Below, in pieces: positions 28,429 to 33,897 of a stretch of 33,897 nt of DNA. Below the pieces are notes generated by a model. That model searched no databases, was not told the DNA's origin, and worked only from the letters and a program-made list of their open reading frames with translations. Made by a program: the position numbers and the translations under genes. The DNA comes from Sphingobium sp. (GTDB lineage: Bacteria > Pseudomonadota > Alphaproteobacteria > Sphingomonadales > Sphingomonadaceae), in assembly GCA_022652485.1 (NCBI GenBank), contig JALCRK010000038.1:1-33897 (forward strand), given 5' to 3'. Each line of letters begins with the position of its first letter. Within the stretch, counting starts at the first letter, position 1.

Positions 28429-29433
28429 TCAGGCCCGCCTTCGAACGTCAGTGAGCATTGTGATCAAGGCGTCGGAAGGCGGCTTGAAGCGCCCCGGCTT
28501 GATCGCAGGGGCACCGTGGGCTGCGAGAATCTGCAGCTTCTCTTCGGGATCGGCGCGCAAGTAGGTCTCGGTGCTCTGGATACTGGCGTGGCCGAGCCAT
28601 AATGCGACCTTGCGAATGTCCCCCGTCGCCGCGAGCGTGTGCATCGCGCAAGAATGACGAAGCACGTGGGGTGTGACGCGCTTCCCAAGGATCGACGGCT
28701 GCTTCGTCGCTGCCGTCTTGACGTGCTCGGCCAATCGGAACGCAAATCCGTCGCGGGTCATCGGCTGCCCGTTGGCATTGAGGAATATCTCGGTGACCTC
28801 AACTTGAGGCCGGATCGCAAGCCATGCGCGCAATGCGATCTGGGTCTCCTTCCACAGCGGCAGGACCCGTTCACGTCGCCCTTTGCCCATGATGTGCATG
28901 GTGGACAGGGAGCGGTCCGGGAAATCGCCCAGTTGCAGCGTTACGAGTTCCGACACCCTCAGTCCGCCAGCATAGGTAAGATGCAGCATCGCGCGATCAC
29001 GGGTGCCGAGGCGTGTCCGGGGATCGGGTGTATCGAGCAAAGCCTTGATCTCGGCCCGGTCGAGATAATCGATCAGCGCCTTGTCTGTCTTCTTGGTCGG
29101 GATTGCTCTGACACGGAGTGCCTGATCGAGGCAGGCTGGAATCCGGTACTCGATGTATCGGAAGAAGGATCGGATCGCGGCGAGCCTGCCATTGCGGGTC
29201 CGCACGCAGCTGCCGCGGCCGATCTCGACATGATCGAGGAAGGCCATGATCATGTCTGTGTCGAGATCCTCAACCTCTAGATCGGTCGGTCGGCGCTTCA
29301 GCCGATCGGCAGCGAACTGGACGAGGAGGACGAAGCAGTTGGCATAGGTCTTCACCGTGTGCGGGCTGACGGCGCGTTCGCGCGGCAGATGTTCCCGCAG
29401 ATATGCCGAGAGATGGGGAGCAAGCGCCGTCAT
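28429..29433 (-). CDS. ritC: RIT tyrosine recombinase, third gene
   Basis: A 334-residue XerC/D-like recombinase. The N-terminal SAM-like core-binding domain includes VSPHTVKTYANCFVLLVQF and IRSFFRYIEYR. Catalytic residues by position: Arg159 (YAGGLRVSEL), Lys184 (MGKGRRERVLPL), His256 and Arg259 (PHVLRH), His282 (LGHAS) and Tyr291 (TETYLRAD), a complete set. The start ATG overlaps the stop of the second gene (ATGA), with GGAG 7 nt upstream. The name follows gene order in the trio, not a database comparison. Confidence 0.9.
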   Translation of the reverse strand: MTALAPHLSAYLREHLPRERAVSPHTVKTYANCFVLLVQFAADRLKRRPTDLEVEDLDTDMIMAFLDHVEIGRGSCVRTRNGRLAAIRSFFRYIEYRIPACLDQALRVRAIPTKKTDKALIDYLDRAEIKALLDTPDPRTRLGTRDRAMLHLTYAGGLRVSELVTLQLGDFPDRSLSTMHIMGKGRRERVLPLWKETQIALRAWLAIRPQVEVTEIFLNANGQPMTRDGFAFRLAEHVKTAATKQPSILGKRVTPHVLRHSCAMHTLAATGDIRKVALWLGHASIQSTETYLRADPEEKLQILAAHGAPAIKPGRFKPPSDALITMLTDVRRRA

Positions 29434-30344
29434 GCCGCTTCTCCTTGAAAAAGTTGCTCGCTTGCAGCCGCAATGTCGCGCAGCAGCACTGGCGTGGCTT
29501 CGAGATACCAGTACGTGTTGGCGATCGACGCGTGCCCCAGGTAGACACTGAGACCGGCCATGTGGTGGGCAATGGCCTCCCTGTCACGCGGGCAGGACTC
29601 AAGCGAGCGAACAGCGAACGTATGTCGCAGATCGTGGAGTCGCATGCCTGCCGTACCGGTTGCTCCACGATATCCGAGAAGCCGGGCCAACCTGACGAAC
29701 ACGACGTGGGCGCGCACCTTGTGCGGCGCCCGCCCCCGGATAGTGACGAACAGGTCATTACACTTGGCCGGGTGCTTCGCGCGGATCGCAATGTAGGCTT
29801 CGAGTGCTTGGCGCGTCGATGGCTGCAAGGCGATCAGCCGCTGCTTGCCGAACTTGCCGTTGCGGACGACCAGCCCATCCTCGACCAGATCGTCGCACTG
29901 TAGGGCGAGAGCCTCGGAAATCCGGAGACCTGTCGCCGCGAGCAGGCCGAACAGGTAATGGTACGTGTATGGGCTAATCGTGCCATGGGGCGGAACGTTC
30001 AATGCCGCCGCCATGATCGCCCGCACCTGGTCCGGTTCGATGATGGTCGGAGTGGGACGTGGCCGCTTCCCCCGGCCGAAAACGCCGACAGGCGGGACTT
30101 CGTGGTCTGGGTCCTCGGCGTGAGCGAAAAGGCTGAAATTACGAGCAGCGTCGTACCTATGGCGAGCCACGTTCTGCGAGCTTGCCGTGTGGCACCAGTC
30201 GTAGATGCGCTGCACTCGGGTGTGCCGGTCACCGAAGCGTTCGGCGAAAGCGGCGTATTGGCGCAGCAGTCGTTCCTGTTCCGAGAACTTCCGCCCCAAG
30301 CCGCGATACAGCGAGACGTATCTGGCAATGTGCGTGTTCAGCAT
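29430..30344 (-). CDS. ritB: RIT tyrosine recombinase, second gene
   Basis: A 304-residue tyrosine recombinase. From the first in-frame ATG (30362), catalytic positions are Arg147 (AATGLRISEAL), Lys170 or 173 (NGKFGKQR), His243 and Arg246 (LHDLRHTFA), His277 (YLGHAS) and Tyr284 or 286 (ANTYWYLE). The start at 30344 is preferred because GGGAG lies about 8 nt upstream and it then overlaps the first gene's stop by only 7 nt; the ATG at 30362 would add six residues. It sits between the two other recombinases and is surely cotranslated with them. Confidence 0.9.
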   Translation of the reverse strand: MLNTHIARYVSLYRGLGRKFSEQERLLRQYAAFAERFGDRHTRVQRIYDWCHTASSQNVARHRYDAARNFSLFAHAEDPDHEVPPVGVFGRGKRPRPTPTIIEPDQVRAIMAAALNVPPHGTISPYTYHYLFGLLAATGLRISEALALQCDDLVEDGLVVRNGKFGKQRLIALQPSTRQALEAYIAIRAKHPAKCNDLFVTIRGRAPHKVRAHVVFVRLARLLGYRGATGTAGMRLHDLRHTFAVRSLESCPRDREAIAHHMAGLSVYLGHASIANTYWYLEATPVLLRDIAAASEQLFQGEAA

Positions 30345-31885
30345 GACGGTTCTCCCGGCCATGGCTGCGCGATCTTCATGAGCATCGGCAGGTCGACCTT
30401 GGCGTAGATGGCGGTGGTCTCGGGCGAGCTGTGGCGCAGGATCGTTCCAACGGACTCCAGCCCTGCGCCCGCGCGCAGCAAGTTGGTGGCAAGCGAATGC
30501 CGGAAAATGTGCGATCCGGTCGGCACGCCTTCGATCCCGCCGCGCTCATGCGTGCGTGCAACGATGCCGGCGATCTCCGCCGATGAGCGGAACGAACGGA
30601 ACGGGGCTTGCGCGCGCACGAACAGATGCGGATCGGCGGTCTTGGGACGCGCCGTGGCAATGTAGTCCAGGATCGCGTCACCGACGTCCTGAGGCAATGG
30701 CAGGCGATCAGGCCGACGCGCCTTGCCCTTGACCGTCAGGTGGCCCGAGCGCCAGTCGATATCGTCGAGGTGCATATCCCGAATATCACCGGCACGCAGG
30801 CCAAGCCGGGCGAGCAGGAGAATGATGGCCTTGTCCCGAACTTCCACCGGGCGATCAGTCGGACATGCGCCGATGATCTGCTCGATCGTTGCCGGGTTGA
30901 CGTGCCGGGGCAGCGTCGAAAGACGGTAGCGTTGCACTGATGGGATCGCGTGCAACAAAGCTGGACGGCAAACACCCTGCACGACCAGGAACCGAATATA
31001 GCTCCTCATTATCGTGACGAGCAGTGATGCAGAACCCGGCGTCTCCTTGCTTCGTTGTTGAAACGCACGCCTGAGGACGGCTGCATCCCATTGTGAAGGG
31101 TCGCCGAGCATAGGCATGAGCCGCCTGATATCGGCCCGGTAGCGCCGGATCGTCTCATCGGTCGCGCCGCGGTGTTGCTTGAGCCATGCCAGATATGCCG
31201 CCATGTGCGGGTCGTCATCCGACACCGGTTCGACTGAAGGGATGACACCCCGGCCGCGCAAGAACTCGACGAAGTGCCGAGCGCCACGCCGCCGCCGCTT
31301 CGCGCCCGAGGCGACGAGCTTGCCCCGCTTGCGCCAGACCGGACAGCGGCAACCATGCGCCGCGTACTGGTCGAGGATCGCGTCATCGACATCGGCCCAC
31401 GACTGCCGCTTGATGCGAAGCCAAGCCACAATATGCTCGGCTTCCGACCGGTAGCCCTGTGCCACTCCAGGGGCGAGTTGCAGGCTGTCGATTGCATCGG
31501 AGTAGTCGGTGAGGTGACGGGGGAGATCGTCGATCCCATCGTCGACTTCGATATACCCTTGATCTTCGAGGAACCGGACAAAGCGCCGGACCCGCGCAGC
31601 CTGATCAGTCTTATAGGCGGCTTGCTGAGCCGAGTATCCGTGGCACCGACAACGGTGCTTCTCGAACCGTCGGACGACTTGATCGCCGAGCGTACTGACC
31701 GGGATGGCATGCACATCCAGCCAATGCAGGAAATGACGGATCGCTGCACTGTACAGGATCGAACAGGCCGCTTCCTCCTTGACCCACAGAGAGGAGAGGA
31801 AGGCGTTGAATAGGGCATCTGAGCTCGGCGGATCTTCGATCCGGAGCTGTGCCGGACAAAACAGCTCTGATGATCTTGTTCTCAT
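30338..31885 (-). CDS. ritA: RIT tyrosine recombinase, first gene, with duplicated N-terminal module
   Basis: A 515-residue recombinase, much longer than the two partners. The C-terminal catalytic domain is complete: Arg364 (LGLRAGDI), Lys388 (VKGKARRPDRLPLP), His459 and Arg462 (HIFRHS), His485 (LRHSS) and Tyr494 (AIYAKVD). A core-binding domain lies around 225-310. Before it is a tandem duplication with a 100-residue period: units at about 50-115 and 150-215, each with His-x-Cys-x-Cys (77/79/81 and 177/179/181) followed by a basic helix ending F-L-x-x-x-G. The ATG at 31885 has AAGGA 6 nt upstream, inside a hairpin. First gene of the trio. Confidence 0.9.
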   Translation of the reverse strand: MRTRSSELFCPAQLRIEDPPSSDALFNAFLSSLWVKEEAACSILYSAAIRHFLHWLDVHAIPVSTLGDQVVRRFEKHRCRCHGYSAQQAAYKTDQAARVRRFVRFLEDQGYIEVDDGIDDLPRHLTDYSDAIDSLQLAPGVAQGYRSEAEHIVAWLRIKRQSWADVDDAILDQYAAHGCRCPVWRKRGKLVASGAKRRRRGARHFVEFLRGRGVIPSVEPVSDDDPHMAAYLAWLKQHRGATDETIRRYRADIRRLMPMLGDPSQWDAAVLRRAFQQRSKETPGSASLLVTIMRSYIRFLVVQGVCRPALLHAIPSVQRYRLSTLPRHVNPATIEQIIGACPTDRPVEVRDKAIILLLARLGLRAGDIRDMHLDDIDWRSGHLTVKGKARRPDRLPLPQDVGDAILDYIATARPKTADPHLFVRAQAPFRSFRSSAEIAGIVARTHERGGIEGVPTGSHIFRHSLATNLLRAGAGLESVGTILRHSSPETTAIYAKVDLPMLMKIAQPWPGEPSC

Positions 31886-31888
31886 GGT

Positions 31889-31920
31889 GGTTCCTTCGAC
31901 TTGTTCAGGTCGAGGGAACC
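31889..31920 (-). promoter_or_regulatory. Hairpin over the ritA ribosome-binding site
   Basis: GGTTCCTTCGAC (31889-31900) and GTCGAGGGAACC (31909-31920) are 12-bp inverted arms with one mismatch and an 8-nt loop. On the minus strand the distal arm contains the GAAGGA that serves ritA, so the RNA hairpin would hide it. As DNA, it could equally be an operator or recombinase-binding site just inside the terminal repeat. Confidence 0.5.
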
Positions 31921-31925
31921 GTAAT

Positions 31926-32007
31926 TATCTGGAGTGAAATCATGGAAAACCGAAGGAAACCTGCGCCTCGCGCCGCCACGCTCGACATAAACTGCGACTG
32001 CAAAGAA
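31926..32007. repeat. RIT right terminal inverted repeat, 82 bp
   Basis: An exact reverse complement of 28314-28395. On the plus strand, reading outward, it carries GGAG (31931-31934), a 7-nt spacer and ATG (31942), opening a frame that runs through the end of the repeat into the helicase sequence without a stop. Confidence 0.95.
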
Positions 32008-33795
32008 TACGTGGTCGATTACCTCACCAAGAGCTTTCCGGTGCGGTTGATGTCCGTGTTTACGGACGAAAACGGCAACGCGCGGTCCGAACCGATGAGT
32101 GATGCGAACGGTGCTCCAGTTCTCTGTCGTACGGCACTTGCCGCGCGCGATCGCATGATCGAGCAGCTCTGTGCCTTGCCGCCGATTGCGACGGCGCTCG
32201 ATGCGATCATCGAACGGTTCGGTGTCGATCAGGTCGCCGAAGTCACGGGCCGTACCCGCCGCCTGATTGTCGGACGCGATGGGCGCCAGGTGCTTCAGTC
32301 GCGCTCTCCGCGCGCCAATGTCGCCGAGACGCGAGATTTCATGGACGGCACCAAGCGAATTCTGGTTTTCTCCGATGCCGGGGGCACCGGCCGCAGTTAT
32401 CATGCCGACCTCGCGGCAAAGAACCAGATGCGCCGGGTCCATTTCCTGCTTGAACCGGGCTGGCGGGCCGATGCGGCAATTCAAGGGCTTGGCCGTACCA
32501 ACCGCACCAATCAGGCATCTGCCCCGCTGTTCCGCCCGGTGACCACCGATGTGCGGGGCGAACGGCGGTTTATCTCGACCATTGCACGCCGGCTCGACAG
32601 CCTCGGGGCACTGACCCGCGGGCAGCGCCAGACGGGCGGGCAGAACCTCTTCGATCCTGCCGACAATCTCGAGAGCACCTACGCCAAGGAGGCGCTTCAC
32701 CGCTGGTTCGGCCTGCTGTTCGCTGGCAAGCTGGAAGCCGTTACGCTATCTCGGTTTGAGGAATTGAGCGGGCTCAGGGTCGAAGGGCCCGACGGCGGGA
32801 TGGTCGATGACCTGCCAACCATCCAGCGCTGGCTCAATCGCATCCTCGCGTTGCCGATTGCTTTGCAAAACGGGATATTTGACGAGTTTCTCGGCCTCGT
32901 CGAAGCGCGGATCGATGCAGCACGCCAGGCCGGCACGCTCGACATTGGGGTCGAGACCATTGCGGTCGAGCATTACGAGGTACTGACCGACACGCTGCTG
33001 CGTACCGATGCGCTGTCGGGCGCAACGACGCATCTCCTGGAACTCGAGATTGCCCGCGCGCTCAAGCCCCTGCGTCTCGAACGGCTCAAGGAACTCTACG
33101 GCTTTTCTGGTTCGCGTCAGCAGTTTTTGCGTAATGCGCGCTCAGGCCGGGTCGGGCTGCTTGTCCCGGCGCGCAGTCTGCTCACCGACGAAGGTATGCG
33201 TGTGGCCCGCTTCGAGCTTGTCCGTCCCTTGAAGCACGGACACATCACCGCCGATCAACTCGCGGAGAGCAGCTGGGAAACGGTGGATCCAACCGAATTT
33301 CGCCGCCTGTGGCAGGTGGAGGTCGATGACGCCGCCTCAAATCACAAGCGCGAGCGACTGCATCTCGCAACCGGCCTCCTACTTCCGGTGTGGGACAAAC
33401 TCCCTTCCGACTATGTTCGCGTTAGCCGGATCTCAGCGCGAGACGGACGCTCGCTGTTAGGTCGGGAGGTTCCGCTCCATTGCGTGCCCGAACTATGCCA
33501 GGCGCTTGGGCTTGAGGACGAACATGCCTTTTCGGTAGAGCAAATCGTCGATGCGGTGCTCGGGACAGGGCGAGGGATGCAAATCAAGAGCCGCGAAGCG
33601 CTCACGCTCAAGCGCAGCCTCGTCAATGGCGCGCAGCGGCTCGAACTGGCTGGTTGGTCGGCGTCACGCCTCGACTGGTACAAGGCACATGGGTGCTTCA
33701 CCGAGATCATCCGCTATCAGACGCGGCTCTTTGTCCCAACAACGAGCGCCGTGGCGGTGTTGGCTCGACTGTTAGCGTCCGCGCTCGTGGTGTAA
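31942..33795 (+). CDS. Strawberry-notch-type helicase, C-terminal half, re-initiated from the RIT repeat
   Basis: A 617-residue fragment. The first about 20 residues derive from the RIT terminal repeat; from K-E-Y-V-V-D-Y-L-T-K-S-F-P onward it is the displaced continuation of the gene that ends at 28290. It contains the second RecA-like lobe (ILVFSDAGGTGRSYHADLAAKNQ, HFLLEPGWRADAAIQGLGRTNRTNQ at about 181, the arginine-finger motif VI region) and the family C-terminal domain. The start is set at 31942 because of GGAG at 7-nt spacing; the frame is open back to 31849. It may be expressed as a separate polypeptide, or be a relic if no promoter reads into it. Confidence 0.8.
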   Translation: MENRRKPAPRAATLDINCDCKEYVVDYLTKSFPVRLMSVFTDENGNARSEPMSDANGAPVLCRTALAARDRMIEQLCALPPIATALDAIIERFGVDQVAEVTGRTRRLIVGRDGRQVLQSRSPRANVAETRDFMDGTKRILVFSDAGGTGRSYHADLAAKNQMRRVHFLLEPGWRADAAIQGLGRTNRTNQASAPLFRPVTTDVRGERRFISTIARRLDSLGALTRGQRQTGGQNLFDPADNLESTYAKEALHRWFGLLFAGKLEAVTLSRFEELSGLRVEGPDGGMVDDLPTIQRWLNRILALPIALQNGIFDEFLGLVEARIDAARQAGTLDIGVETIAVEHYEVLTDTLLRTDALSGATTHLLELEIARALKPLRLERLKELYGFSGSRQQFLRNARSGRVGLLVPARSLLTDEGMRVARFELVRPLKHGHITADQLAESSWETVDPTEFRRLWQVEVDDAASNHKRERLHLATGLLLPVWDKLPSDYVRVSRISARDGRSLLGREVPLHCVPELCQALGLEDEHAFSVEQIVDAVLGTGRGMQIKSREALTLKRSLVNGAQRLELAGWSASRLDWYKAHGCFTEIIRYQTRLFVPTTSAVAVLARLLASALVV

Positions 33796-33817
33796 TTTCC
33801 GGTGTAGGCGATGGTGT

Positions 33818-33849
33818 ATTCCGGGGTGGGGCATGCCCCACCCCGGAAT
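33818..33849. terminator. 32-bp perfect palindrome after the helicase gene
   Basis: Two 16-bp arms (ATTCCGGGGTGGGGCA and its reverse complement) without a spacer, 22 bp after the stop codon. The RNA hairpin would be very stable, but no T-run follows on either strand, so it is either a Rho-independent terminator of the non-U type or a protein-binding palindrome. GGTGTAATTTCCGG upstream of it is a near-repeat of its left arm. The remaining bases to the window end (33850-33897) hold nothing I recognise. Confidence 0.5.
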
Positions 33850-33897
33850 GCGGCGTCGCTGGTGGCCACCGGGTTCATCGTTATGGTGGAGTTTGCA

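Larger units (their letters stand above)
28284..32009 (-). mobile_element. RIT (recombinase in trio) element inserted in the strawberry-notch gene
   Basis: A 3,726-bp element with three consecutive, overlapping tyrosine recombinase genes on the minus strand and 82-bp identical terminal inverted repeats (28314-28395 and 31926-32007). GAATA occurs at both junctions (28279-28283 and 32005-32009), and removing the interval restores the helicase reading frame as R-E-Y-V-V-D-Y. The left end carries an extra segment outside the repeat with a 20-bp palindrome. Three adjacent recombinases in this overlapping order are the hallmark of RIT elements. Perfect identity of the repeats suggests a recent insertion or selection on them. 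Confidence 0.93.

Noticed and set aside
28429..31885. Reading the three recombinases as an integron or a Tn554-type transposon
   Set aside because: No attC cassettes or TnpC-like partner; three overlapping tyrosine recombinases between long inverted repeats fit a RIT element better.
22544..33897. CRISPR array or classical IS transposase in the island
   Set aside because: No regularly spaced direct repeats and no DDE transposase were found; the only mobile enzymes are tyrosine recombinases.

Overview
The window looks like a chromosomal segment of a Sphingomonadaceae-type alphaproteobacterium. This is inferred from high GC, the gapR/DUF1244/pyk and bamD-recN-ligA groupings, a class I PHA synthase with a phasin, and an alphaproteobacterial-type LexA box. 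No species can be named from the sequence alone.

Left part (1 to about 22,290) is ordinary core genome. It holds the end of a valine-degradation operon (mmsA end, isobutyryl-CoA dehydrogenase, 3-hydroxyisobutyryl-CoA hydrolase, mmsB), followed by a convergent molybdate importer (modABC) with a Mo-box-like site over its promoter. Next come yebC-DUF3147-ruvC, ybjQ-like, gapR, DUF1244 and pyruvate kinase. Then tRNA-Gly(TCC), an alanine-type aminotransferase with DUF2721, phaC and a phasin sharing a TTGCATTGC operator, clpS, bamD, recN, an AT-rich orphan ORF wedged between recN and ligA, ligA, and a ferredoxin-reductase-like flavoprotein. A 36-bp perfect inverted repeat lies upstream of yebC.

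Right part (from tRNA-Met(CAT) at 22,289 to the end) is the left end of an integrated mobile island. A P4-type integrase abuts the tRNA 3' end. It is followed by a small DUF5818-like ORF and a lytic transglycosylase on the minus strand, then a CHC2/Toprim primase-like protein and a large strawberry-notch-type methyltransferase/helicase. A GAAC-N7-GAAC site (alphaproteobacterial LexA box) sits in the divergent promoter between the transglycosylase and the primase gene. The right att site is not in the window.

The most interesting object is a second, nested mobile element. A 3.7-kb RIT (recombinase in trio) element with three overlapping tyrosine recombinase genes has inserted into the strawberry-notch gene and cut it between its two RecA-like lobes. 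Its terminal inverted repeats are 82 bp and identical. Each repeat carries an outward-facing Shine-Dalgarno and ATG, and the right-hand one is in frame with the severed 3' half of the host gene, so that half can be re-initiated as a separate polypeptide with a 20-residue leader encoded by the repeat. Joining the two ends at the shared GAATA predicts a symmetric circle junction: 82-bp arm, 6 nt, 20-bp perfect palindrome, 6 nt, 82-bp arm. RIT elements are known; the repeat-borne start codon and this junction geometry are the parts I would check as possibly undescribed.
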